A DNA stretch of 64,000 bases from Sabethes cyaneus. Taxonomy: Eukaryota > Arthropoda > Insecta > Diptera > Culicidae. Numbering within the stretch: the stretch's first letter is position 1; every line of letters starts with the position of its first letter. Location: positions 283,001 through 347,000 of the forward strand of contig NC_071354.1 of the NCBI RefSeq assembly GCF_943734655.1, read 5' to 3'. The position numbers were made by a program, and so were the translations under genes. This document shows, piece after piece, positions 1-24,820 of this stretch. A model generated the notes under the pieces. The model saw only the letters and a list, made by a program, of their open reading frames with translations, was not told the origin of the DNA and did not search any database.

Positions 1-539
1 AACAATTATCACAAACTAGTAACAAACTAGAAATAAAAAAAAGGTCGAAAAGTGTCCCTTCAATTTGTCATCGCAATGGAATTATAACGAAGCAATTGGA
101 GCAGCTTTCTGCACTAACCGTGAATCTCAATCAGTTCAATCCGGGCCACCATGTTGGGCCTTTCCATGAATTCCTTTATGTTTCCATCGCATTTGCACCC
201 TTATGATTGATAGATGTGATTGTAGTTTTTCCCTGTTGGGTAGAATTGAGAATGAAAGCTGTTTTTGCAACTATCGCGTGTAAATACGGCAAATTGAAAA
301 ACCTTCCGCATGTATTAAATTTGCTGTTATCGGCGGAACGAAATAATATTAATATTACCAGCACCTTGGACCATTGGCACGCTATGAGTAGCTGTTAGGA
401 ACGATGGAGTGCAGAACTCGGTGCTCGGTCTGGAAATACCATGGATTGATATGTCTTCTGTGTTCCAGAATATGAAAGTGAGAAATGCTCCTTTTGATTT
501 TTTTATGGATGTACGTATATGTTTTAAAAAGCAAAGCAA
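1..539. other. No recognised feature
   Basis: AT-rich DNA. Short open frames on both strands overlap each other and show no domain or start context. Confidence 0.5.
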
Positions 540-723
540 ATTTTTGTGTGCAATATTCCGTTTTCGGAAATTGACCTTTTGTTTTTTTATTTGACAGACT
601 TCGCCCCCAGCTGTAGAGCCAGTACAAAATAACTGCGGGACTAGCGCTTCAATATTATTACCTTTTAAACCCCTTAATACGACATCAGTCGTCGATACTC
701 GAATATACGACGACTGATGTCGT
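540..723 (-). mobile_element. Degenerate tRNA-related SINE remnant ending in a hairpin
   Basis: The order GACCTT..GACAGACTTCG..CAGCT..TACGACGACTG matches the better preserved SINE at 43160-43381. The end has become a perfect inverted repeat: 16-bp arms at 679-694 and 708-723 around a 13-base loop. Confidence 0.5.
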
Positions 724-1177
724 TAAATGTGCAAATCTACCACCTCTATCCTCTAACCTCCACGTGGTGCCGAGTGGGGAACCCAATGTTTGTTGTTGTG
801 CATAGACAGGAAAGGAGGAATAGCGGCCCCCGCCATTTCATATCAGCGGGAGGAACCTTAGGCTAACAACCTACTGTACCCGAAAATTTACCAAGCTACA
901 GAAAATGAAAGAAGTAATCGATCTGGATTATTGGCAAGGTACCAACGTACTGAGGCTAAGTTTGAGGCCATTTTTTCAATGTTACGACGAATAACTTATG
1001 ATTAATGAATACTCAAGATTGCATATTTTTCATATATTCACACCATTCGCAAACTGAGCAATATTCTACCACAATAACCAATACCTAAAAATTAAAGATT
1101 TAAAACACTTTTCCAGTGGTTAGATTTTATCTGTTATATCTATAACCTCTGATATTATTAGTTTACCATTCAAACAG
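724..1177. other. Unassigned, possible transposon fragment
   Basis: A GC-richer patch near 740-870 (CCTCCACGTGG etc.) vaguely resembles the element family at 57423-58073. Nothing else is recognised. Confidence 0.25.
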
Positions 1178-1179
1178 TA

Positions 1180-2100
1180 GGGTATTGTCGTTATCGTCGG
1201 GCCACTGTTATGGTCGGGCCATCACGATTTTAAAGTTTTAGTAGCTCATGATATCTATGATACAACCATTGTAAAACTTCTTACTGTGATAGCTAACTTT
1301 TCACAATATTGTGAGTTTCAATCGTGTATTCAAAACACCCGTACTGAATTCAGTGACTAAATCTTCCAAAAAAAGTTTTCCACACGCAATGAACTTTTCT
1401 TCAGGAAATGATTCATGAAATGCAATTATCGAGATAAATTTTGAAAATGTATGAAGTGTGTTGTGCTGCACACGTAGACTATAGAAAAATCCCCTCCAGT
1501 AAGGTGTTTGGGAAGGCTAAGGTGAAATACTAGAAAAGCGCTATTTGTACAGGTCGGGTCACTTGAGTAGTCATGGTTGGGCCACCATAATTTTAAGCGC
1601 AGAAGCGCAATAATCGCTAGAGAATGTCAGTCACGTAAAATGTGATGAAATGAAGCAAAATTAATACGATAAATACTTAGATTTTTGTTGTTATTTCATT
1701 GTAGTTGTACAATTCGAAAAAGGCAATTGTAGCAATACTGATTTTACAAGATCGCCAAAATTTCGCAAGAATGCAATTAAAAATAGGGTATTTGTGCATA
1801 TATGAGCCGTTGTTCACGGAATTCATTCTTTTCATGCCTCTATACAGAATTTCAATACGTATGTCTTAGATTTTCTGCGGTGGCCCAAGCTGTACAACAT
1901 GGCCCGACTATGACAACATTTTTTGTCTTCACGTAAATGCCTATAACTTTTTTATTTTTCAAGCAATCAGTTCAAAACTTTCCGGAAATATACCTTATTC
2001 TTAGACCTTTGCAACGATGTATTTAGATTTCTAAAATTCCTTTTGAAACGAAAGTTATGGGCGAATTCCAAAACGTGGCCCAACCACGACGACACTCCCC
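1180..2100. mobile_element. MITE with TA target duplication, GGGCCA subterminal repeats
   Basis: The left end TAGGGTATTGTCGT mirrors the right end ACGACACTCCCCTA, with TA on both sides (1178-1179, 2101-2102). The motif GGTCGGGCCA and its complement recur inside (about 1195, 1552, 1575, 1895). No transposase frame, so a non-autonomous Tc1/mariner-type element is likely. Confidence 0.7.
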
Positions 2101-2102
2101 TA

Positions 2103-3125
2103 CTAATTCACTAACCTGTAGCTATAAAATAAATTCGATGACTTTAGACAGCGTCCAATTGAATCTCCTGATATGCAATTTAAGTTTAAAACTATTTGAG
2201 AACTGGGTCATTTCACCACCGAACCATATTTTAATTGTGGCTGAAATCTATGATATAACGTCATTGATATTTCTATTTAACGCACTGGCACACTTTCTTT
2301 TGGTTGAATATTCTAACAGTTTTTTACCATCATCGAGCGCATGTTCTCTATCATAATAAAGCTTCATTCTGATTTCCGCGATCATTTTGATGTCTAGATT
2401 CGTTATTCTGACAACAGCCGTTAGAATATTTAAGTCAAAAATCATGGCGAAAGATTTGTATTGGTGAATCTTGATTGCTGTTATTCTAAAAAAGCTTTCC
2501 TCATCGAGAAAATTTCGTTATTGCATCAAATTATTTGAATATTAGACTCGTTGATTTCTACTTGGGCTCATTAAACAAAAGAAAAAAGACGCCTTTATCT
2601 TAAAACCTGTTTTGTCTTCTTTATTTCATCGGTAATTCACGTACCACGATATCAATGAAAATAAATATTATCATTACCAAAACATTTTACCGCAAAACCA
2701 TAATTTTGAGAGCTTTTTTGTGCTTTTAAAAAGTTCTTTTAATAATAAAATGGACAAAAAATTTTTAACATTACCTTTATAAATACGATTTAAAATAGCT
2801 GCCTATTGTAGTCAATCAATTCAGTGTTTAAATCATTTGTAAACCTGCGTTGGATCTTCCAACATGCAATCAACGTAAAAAGTTACCAGATCGTGTTGTG
2901 TTTGGACTGCAAAGCTTGACTGAAGTTTTTGGAGGTTTTTGGACTGAAGTTTCTTATTTTTTATTTTTAGGCTGCAAAGCTTGTCGATAAGTTGTAGCTA
3001 AAACAGATTATATAATATTCGGTATTTTATAATCAGTCAAGGTCACAAAAATAGTTAATAGGAAGAATAAATTTCTATTCCTCATTTTTGCGGGCCTATA
3101 ATGATTCCAAATTTACGTTCATTGA
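2103..3125. other. No recognised feature
   Basis: AT-rich; a short local duplication around GCTGCAAAGCTTG at about 2908 and 2972 is the only structure seen. Confidence 0.4.
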
Positions 3126-3127
3126 TA

Positions 3128-3753
3128 GGGTATGTTGCTGCTTCGTCGTATTTGCCTATTCCCGTCCTATCCAACTAAAACTATCATACGCGATCAATCA
3201 AAGTGTGCTGAGATCTATTTAAATGCTTTTTTTCATCAAAGAATTCCTAGCAGCCAAATTTTCTACGTTTTTTTCGTGCGACGAAGAAGAAATTGTCGAC
3301 TAATCGTTTCAATTTCCGTCATTCATAAAATGGAAATAACTGACGCAACGCATTGTCGTTACTCTGCAGCCGGGAAAACTTGCATGACCAGCAGAAATTT
3401 TGCAGAATAACATTTGTCATGCCGTCCTACACAAATACATGCGCGCTAGCTTCGATAAGATTATTGTTATTTTTAGTTCGGACGATGAAAAATTTTGATG
3501 GACGGATTTTAAAACGGTACTAAATTCGTCGTACCGTTTTAAAATCCTAGCCAGTAAAATAAAGTCAGTTGCGTAATTTCAATAAAATGCTTTACTAATC
3601 GCTTTTTAGTGAATTCAAAGTGCACGGATCGGAAGGTAAGTGTGTTTGAGTCAAATCAGCAGAAGAACTTTTGGAGTATTCATTAAATCCACCTAAGAAA
3701 TGATGAAAATTAGAGTGGCTTTCCTTACTACGACGGGAATTAGAAATAAACCC
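3128..3753 (+). mobile_element. MITE family GGGTATGTTGCTGC, copy 1
   Basis: It begins GGGTATGTTGCTGCTTCGTC and ends in the imperfect complement ..AAACCC, flanked by TA. It is homologous along most of its length to 50690-51360 (opposite orientation) and to 23240-23722. Confidence 0.7.
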
Positions 3754-3755
3754 TA

Positions 3756-4317
3756 CGTGTTTGTTTATCGTGCAACGACTGCGACTACGACGCTCATTGT
3801 TATTGCACTCAATGCCGTACAGTAGTTCGAAATCCGAAAAAGCTGGCAAAAATGCCAAAACGACCACCTAGAGGCTAAGTGTCTTCTGCAAGGTTGTTTT
3901 AAATACTGAAGTGATGTATGTATGTGATATCATCCATTGATATCATACGTTTTTCTTTCCGATTCAATAACTTCCCCTGTATTCTGTTGTCCGCCGAACA
4001 CTATGTTTATTCTTTTTGATTGTGTTCAACACGTAACTTTCCGAATCCGAAGACATACTGCTTACAACATCGCACGTAAACATTGAAAGATAATTTTGTA
4101 CCCATCGTAGCACCGCTCTAGGTGACTATCGGAAACATGCATATTTGGGATTTTTCAAACAAACGAATATTTGCAACCCCAATTAAGAAGGGTTCGTGGA
4201 ACTAACTTTGTCTGGAGTTTTAAGGGAAGGTGTAGGTATCCTCAAGGATTCGAAAACTGTTAAAAAGTCAATTTTTATAAAAATGGCGTTTGTGGGGTTT
4301 CTCAAACAAACGATTCA
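3756..4317. other. No recognised feature
   Basis: Unassigned DNA between a MITE and a SINE remnant. Confidence 0.35.
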
Positions 4318-4432
4318 ATTACAGGACTAGGGCAACGATATAACTGATTTCTGTAGTACCGCCCAGCCGAAATTGGAACATACGACAACTGGCTTGTTAG
4401 ACCAGCATCATACTACGAAGCTAACTGGACGC
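4318..4432 (-). mobile_element. Degenerate tRNA-related SINE remnant
   Basis: It retains ACGACAACTGGCTTGTTAG and the following CCAGC..TCATAC..CGAAGC of the SINE at 43160-43381; the outer parts are eroded. Confidence 0.45.
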
Positions 4433-5419
4433 GTATAAACGTAAGAAACGTAATTCAAATCCTTGCTGAGAATGTTCTTTTGTGACAAATGATAAATACG
4501 GCTCCAACGATCGCCAATCGTGCAGTCACAAAGCCATACCAGAACGAAAAGTGGCTTGCCATCAATCCACCAAAACTGTAACTAAACAATTTGCGTTCGA
4601 CAGCAAACACTACTGCCGTAAATTGCTTTCCGCTGACTGGCGCTACGACGGTGTTGAAACAGAATCACAAATCGTTGGTATGCAATGGCACTGAAGCGAA
4701 GTCAAATATTGACAATGTTGTTTGATGTCGGCTTCTCTTTTCACTAGAATGCTCCCATTTACTTCGTTCGTTTTCACAATACTGACATGGAGCCCGATCG
4801 CTTAGCTATTACTCGTCATATTTGATTCATATTTGTGTGTGGCGTTTGCTCCCGGGAAATAGCGCAATCAGCGTACGACATGTCCTCATTCTCTTTGCGA
4901 GTATCCATTTGTACGAGGAAAAAATTACATTGTGTGACATTGAAGCATTACTACAAGCTGTGAAGTATTGAATACCATCAATCCCGTGGTGCTTGGTACT
5001 CAGTTCAAACTCTCGCGGTTAACCTAAAACGTCAAAATGATGATTGATGTCTTGTTCGGTGTGTCTTGTTTAGATAGCTTGGCGAATAGATTGCATAATG
5101 AAAATGATGACGAAATAAACGAAATAGATGAAATGAATTTCGTCATTAATGTGCCCTATTTGTTTGCTTCTAAATTTGATTCAAAACAGCAAAATCTTTC
5201 CTGTTCATTTTTCACACATAATCTTTATGATCATAATAAGAATTTATCGTTACAAACTTTGTAATAAAAATGTAGCACAAATATTGTTCGCATTTTTTGA
5301 CGTAGGACTACGTCTTTGTTTACTATCTGGGACTGGATAGCACTTTGTGAAAACGAAAATAGAAGTGTAACGTTGGAATGAAAGATTTCAAATGCTAATA
5401 ACTACTAAACTACTGAACG
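4433..5419. other. No recognised feature
   Basis: Open frames at 4482-4694 and 5037-5264 are short, lack homology I can recognise, and are treated as chance. Confidence 0.35.
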
Positions 5420-6125
5420 AAACTGAACAATTTATATGTCGTTGGAAAGATAAAATGGCCAGCAATTTTATGGAGGGGGCGAGAAAGCAAGTTTATGGAC
5501 GGCGTAAGAGGGGGGGCTCCTATACAAATGAAACGCAAATTTTCTCAAAACTTGAGAACTAATCAAGCAAATGGAACCAAATTAGGCATGCAGGGGTTTT
5601 AGAAGGTAGGATTTTTTTCTATGGTGTACTAAGACCCCTTTCCCTTTTAAGAGGGGGGGGGGAGGCTCCCATACAAATGAAATGCAAATTTCTTCATAAA
5701 ACTACAACTAAGCAAGTAAATGGAACAAAATTTGGCATGTGGGAGTTTCAGAAGGCAAGAATTTTTTCTATGGTGAATTGAGACCCCTCCCCTTATTAAG
5801 AAGGGGGGCTCCCATACAAATTATCTCATAATTCGAGAACTAATCAATTAAAAGGAACTAAATTTGGAATGTGTGGGTTTTTTCAGGCAAGAATTTTTTC
5901 TATGGTGTACTGAGACCTCTCCCCTTCTAAGAGGGAGGGCTTCTATACAAATGAAATACAAATTTCCTCATAACTCGAGAGCTAATCAAGCAAATGGAAA
6001 CAAATTTGACATGTAAGGGTTTCTGGAGCTATGAATTTATTTTATGATGGTTCGAGACCTCTCACCCCTGTGGTAGGAGGATAAGGACTCAAGACTTTCA
6101 TACAAATAAACAGAAATTTTTGCGT
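5420..6125. repeat. Degenerate tandem array, unit about 130-150 bp
   Basis: The string CTCCYATACAAATGAAA recurs near 5517, 5669, 5810, 5942 and (weakly) 6097. Each is followed by an ACTCGAGAACTAATCAAG-like segment, a TTTGGCATG segment and ATTTTTTCTATGGTG. The same unit occurs once at 38515-38785, beside a GACAGACAGACAGA tail typical of mosquito LINE-associated repeats. Confidence 0.65.
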
Positions 6126-7248
6126 ATGTGCCATATTTTCTGCTATGTAACAAGCGGTAAGCTGTGAAAGTAAACTTGTAAAACCTTCTCGGAACAAAAG
6201 GCAGTGAATCGAAGCCGCTAACTTTCATGCCTCTTGCCATTCATGTCAAAAGACAAGGACATTCGAATGGCACGTCATATTTGCCATGAACGTGCTTTGG
6301 CTTCAATGTTATTTGTAACCAATGGCCCTTTTAAAGGCCACAAGCGAGTAAAAGTAAGATTAATGAAACATGTCAAGCTACGCATAATCATATTTAATAC
6401 CATAATCTGTGGGCTGGTCATTCATTACTATTTCAACTTTTATGATACACTCAAGTGATTTTTAAAAGAAATCTTCTATGTCTCAATGGCTGCAGGCGTT
6501 GTACTTATGAACCCCCGTGCACGTATTTTCTAAGCCACCATTGCATTCAATGAAGAATTGAATCTGAATATTTCGAATCTTCTCTTTTAAACAATGGCAC
6601 TCATAGATTCTTATAAACATATAGTCCTACGTCACCCGTTCGTACAACCCTTAGGGCTGTATACCTTATAGTTTTTTTTAAATATTGGAGGATTTCACGT
6701 CGATTGAATGCTTACAGCTACTGGTTTCAGGTTGAACCCTCAATTGATCTACCGGTTCCGTTTTCATATTTCATGCTTCGATTTTGAATCGTTCCTTTTA
6801 AAATAGTGTTTGATTCAGCCTTCTTCCACATTCTGTAGACGATTTTAAGAAAATTCAAACGTTAAATGGAAGCGTATCAGAAAAAGTTTTGAGTTTTTAA
6901 TTGTGAAAGTCTAATACCCCGCTTTTGACCAACCAGGTACAGGTGAAAATACTTAGTAATTTTATGATAAAAGTCCTCCAATTTTGTAATTCGCTTCACT
7001 TGACTATTTTTGGTTGAAATGAAATATGTATTACTGATATATTGGATACCATGCAAATACAAGGCTTCATCTTGCATTGAACATATTAGTAAAATTTCAT
7101 TCCAATCGAAAATAGCCGTAACAAACCGTTTTGCTAGTTGCGTCGGAAATACTCAGACTTTATAGGGGTTAATGTAGATTAATTGAAATTTTATGGACAA
7201 GGTGGAGCAACACGAAGTAATCTCTTCATGTTCTTATTACTTTTTCAG
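6126..7248. other. Upstream of the first visible exon; nothing recognised
   Basis: This may be intron of the Ig adhesion gene. No signal-peptide exon ending in phase 1 was found. Confidence 0.35.
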
Positions 7249-21258
<14,010 letters not shown>

Positions 21259-21397
21259 ACTAATTTCATTAATTCGCTTTCTTCGCTTCATTGGTTAGTT
21301 AATATATCCTGCGTTAAAATCCCTGCTTTGTTTCTGTTAACTATAAACCATAGCACATCGGTGGTTGAGTATATGCCCAACAAGGCAGTGAATAGTA

Positions 21398-21403
21398 AAT
21401 AAA
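21398..21403 (+). terminator. Candidate poly(A) signal AATAAA of the Ig adhesion gene
   Basis: This is an AATAAA hexamer about 140 bp after the stop codon. It is a plausible 3' end; there is no transcript evidence in the sequence. Confidence 0.45.
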
Positions 21404-23237
21404 ATTCGCATATTGCGTCATATTTTCGAACAGTAATATTAAGATTGTAAAAAACACCGAATTTGAATGCAACTGATAAATTAGCATCTTAAGCACTAAC
21501 TGAAGACTATATATAAAATGAAATAGAAATTACAAATTGAGAAATAACGTAATGTCGTTGTAATTGTTTTTCAAGCAATCAGACGAAAACCATCTCACGA
21601 AAAAGGTAATGGTGTTATCTAAACATACAAGTCTACATTGAGAAGAACTAAAGAAAAGCAAAATCTACTATTCAATATTAACAAACCAAACGAAAATTAC
21701 AAAATGAGTGTAATTTAGCAATAAGTGTATGTATCGTAGGTTGCGGTAACAAAGTGGATTTTTTTGATTTTTTTTATTAAAAAAATCCAAAATCGTAAGT
21801 CAAGTAATTTTTTTAATAAAGCTATATATAAAATCTATTTGTCTTGGTAGAAATTTTTATTAGTTCGAATCCCAAAAAACGTTGATTCACGCTTTTATGT
21901 TCCTATCCACCCAAACCTGATGTAGTGGTAATGCAGTGTTTCCATGATAACAGTTTATTTTTAACGGAACTGCTTCACTGCTGAAAAAAAATAACAAAAT
22001 ATGTATATGTTCCATCCGATTCTCCGTAAATTAATTACAATTTGCCTAATTAGTATTGCGCGACCCAATGGTGCCCAGCGGCAACAACAAGTGTTCTTTT
22101 ATTTTTTAATTGATGTGCTCTATCGTAGGTATCCAGTTTTACTGCAGCATTGCAACAGTGCGCTCAATTTTACTGGTTCACAGAGCTGCGGCGGCTGCGT
22201 GAGATACCATGTTGGCGATTTTATTCTGCGCCCGTTAAAGGGCACTACGTGGGTAGAGAAGAAGACGGGAAAAATGCGTTCGTTATTCAGCAGAACTGAT
22301 AAAGTATGTATATACATTATTTGGTTTATCCGAGCGATAAATGGAGGGTGGTTTCGAAATGACCAGTAACGGTAATTGGTGATTGTTAATGCAGAAAGTT
22401 GGACGAGCTCATTAATTCTTCATTGACCCAATTTCTGTAAATTAATTAGCTCTAGGGTTGTCTAATGTTTTCAATAAGCAAAACGATACAGTTACTTATG
22501 TATTCAACAGATATTTAATATATTATAGTATAACGAAAGAAATTATAATATTCACAATCGTAAACAAAAAACATGCATACCTTCATTAAATTTTCCACAG
22601 CATCCGTACTTTTATTTCTCTCCGCTCTAGTATTTGAGACACTCCGTAAGTATTTTCATTCATTAAAATTATGTAAAGTGATATCAAGAGCAGAAAAACA
22701 GTAATCGTTCTGAAAAAGCGTACATAAAGCTCAATGACGTTTTTTACCATTGACTTTCCACATAGTGAACTACTGGTGCGAAAATGGGAAATGTACTGAA
22801 AAGAATGTTTTTCATACATACATACACACCAGAAGGCTTATAGACGGCCTACATGCAAATCATGCTGACTGTTAGCCTGTGAGAGCTTTTCACCCCTTTA
22901 GCGAACTATGAAAACTCCCGTTAGCGAATGTTTCCTAATGAAGTACGTTTTTCAGTACACTGGCAATGTTAACACTAGGATTCAAAATAAATCATAGGTT
23001 GGCATATCTGTAGAAAAAGTTATGCTATTTCAGACGTGAGATTTTAGCATAGTACTTTCCAATAGTCACTTCAAAAGATTGCATATTTAAATGGTAGTAC
23101 TGCTAGTGTTCTTATTCAATTTGCCTTACTGCATGAAAATTGGGAATATTGGAGAAAAAGAATTTCTTTTAAGCTGTTTAATTATCATTATGTGTATAAA
23201 TTTGGCCACTTTTTATATCTATTAAAAACGTTTCAAC
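21404..23237. other. Downstream of the Ig adhesion gene, no recognised feature
   Basis: The open frame at 22001-22369 (122 codons) shows no motif and is treated as chance. The remainder is AT-rich. Confidence 0.35.
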
Positions 23238-23239
23238 TA

Positions 23240-23722
23240 GGGTATGTTGCTGCTTCGTCGTAATTGCCTATTCTTGCCCTATCCAACACACATTATATTA
23301 AAAATATCAGCGATTTTTATGACACACAATGCTAAATTAGTTATTCCCTAATAGTTTAGTCCGTTGCCTCTTATACGCGATCAAGCAAAGTGAGCTGAGA
23401 TCTATTTAAATGCTTTTTTCCATTAAAGAATTCCTAGCAGTCAAAATCCCAACGTTTTTTCGTGCGACGAAGAAGAAAATGTCGACTAATCTTTCAATTT
23501 CCGCCAATTTGCGGAAGTTTTGCAGAATAACATTTGTCATGCCGTCCTACACGAATACATGCGCGCTAGCTTCGTAAACATTATTGTTATTTTTAGTTCG
23601 GACGATGAAAAATTTTGATGGACGTATTTTAAAACGGTACGACGAATTTAAGAAATAAAATCAGTTGCGTAATTTCAATAAAATGCTTTACTAATCACTT
23701 TTTAGTTAATTCAAAGTTCACT
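23240..23722 (+). mobile_element. MITE family GGGTATGTTGCTGC, copy 2, 3'-truncated
   Basis: The left end with TA is intact. Homology to 3128-3753 stops at about 23722, just before the hairpin at 23731. Confidence 0.65.
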
Positions 23723-23730
23723 ATTCCACA

Positions 23731-24304
23731 AGCTTTCAAAATTGGTATACCATACCTCCTCTCAATTGTTTTTTCAATAGTTAAATAGTGCATTTTTATA
23801 AACAATTGCAATTTTTTCAAAGTTGGAACTTTTTTTACTCGATTTTTTTTACTTTAAAATATTTGTTAATCTTTCTCGAAGAAGCATGCAAAATTTGGAA
23901 ATGGAGAAATGAAAACTCTGGAAGTTATGAGTTTTTATGACTCAGCGCGTGTGTTAATGTGAAGCAACACCTCAATCGATGTTCTAACCCACGGGCAGCT
24001 TCATGACGAGGCCGCCTTGCTATGCTATCAAGTGTAACGTGTCGTTGAAGCACACGCGTTCGTCCGCTCGTTTGCATTAACGTGCGTGTTTCGATATAAA
24101 AATTCATAGCTTCTAGAGTTTTCATTTCTCCATTTCCAAATTTTGCATGCTTCTTCGAGAAAGATTAACAAATATTTTAAAGTAAAAAAAATCGAGAGAA
24201 AAAAGTTCCAACCTTGAAAAAATTGCAATTGTTTATAAAAATGCACTATTTAACTATTGAAAAACAATCGAGAGGAAATATGGTATACCAATTTTGAAAG
24301 CTTG
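23731..24304. repeat. Long hairpin element, about 208-bp arms
   Basis: The left arm (23731-23938) is the near-perfect reverse complement of the right arm (24096-24304); the 157-bp loop is GC-richer and its edges still show weak pairing. Arms begin CAAGCTTTCAAAATTGGTAT. No coding content. Confidence 0.9.
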
Positions 24305-24551
24305 GGAACACATCTGGTAGAAAGTCATTTTTTGATATTACAAACTATGTTTACAATCAGTATTTAAAAATAGTGATTTTTTCGGATTACAATACTTTAA
24401 TAAATCATATCTTGCAAATTCCAACAGTAACATCGAAATACAAAAATACGCGTCGATTTTTTTTGAACAAAGAACGTAAAAAAATATTCCGAAGAGAAAA
24501 AAAAATTCTACTGTAAATTTTTTAATTTTACTATGTATATTTATTCTTGAC

Positions 24552-24590
24552 AGATACGTATTTCGCCTACGACTTACAGGTTTCTTCAGT
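24552..24590 (-). ncRNA. Hammerhead-like core, second type, minus strand
   Basis: Read on the minus strand, CTGAAGA (24589-24583) is followed by a hairpin with CCU/AGG pairing and then GAAA (24564-24561) and TACGTATC. This is the inverted counterpart of the copy at 24776-24813. Confidence 0.4.
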
Positions 24591-24670
24591 GTCTGTTTTC
24601 GTACGGTTCGAAAACAGACACTGAGGACACTGGTTGTGAGTGATGATGCAGAATTGACGCGTTATTATGT

Positions 24671-24708
24671 CTGATGATGGCCGACGGAAAACAGTAGGCA
24701 GAAACGTC
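24671..24708 (+). ncRNA. Hammerhead-ribozyme-like core (Penelope-type)
   Basis: CTGATGA at 24671-24677 and GAAA at 24701-24704 flank a segment whose ends TGGCC and GGCA can pair as stem II with one bulged base; CGTC follows. This order is the conserved hammerhead catalytic core, and very similar CTGATGA..GAAACGTC strings are known in the pseudo-LTRs of Penelope-like retroelements. Self-cleavage is not shown; stem I and III partners are unclear. Confidence 0.45.
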
Positions 24709-24775
24709 ACACCAAATCAACAGTTTTTAATTTTCACCGAACAGAATCAACAAGTTCTAATAATAATAATAGACA

Positions 24776-24813
24776 CTGAGGAAGCCTGCAAGTCGTAAGC
24801 GAAATACGTATCT
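24776..24813 (+). ncRNA. Hammerhead-like core, second type, plus strand
   Basis: CTGAGGA at 24776-24782 and GAAA at 24801-24804 enclose a possible stem II (GCCU with AAGC, one mismatch). TACGTATCT follows and is complementary to AGATACGTA at 24552-24560. It forms one arm of an inverted pair with 24552-24590. Confidence 0.4.
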
Positions 24814-24820
24814 TTTTATT

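Larger units (their letters stand above)
24549..24820. mobile_element. Compound inverted-repeat element, probable Penelope-type pseudo-LTR debris
   Basis: GATACGTAT..TCAGTGTCTG at the left is mirrored at 24771-24813, and a perfect 15-bp hairpin (24587-24601 with 24609-24623) sits at the left fold. Between them lies a single arm of the sequence found twice in 52035-52430. It carries three hammerhead-like cores. The Penelope attribution rests on those motifs. Confidence 0.45.

Noticed and set aside
22001..22369. 122-codon plus-strand frame
   Set aside because: No recognisable domain and AT-rich surroundings; length is within reach of chance.
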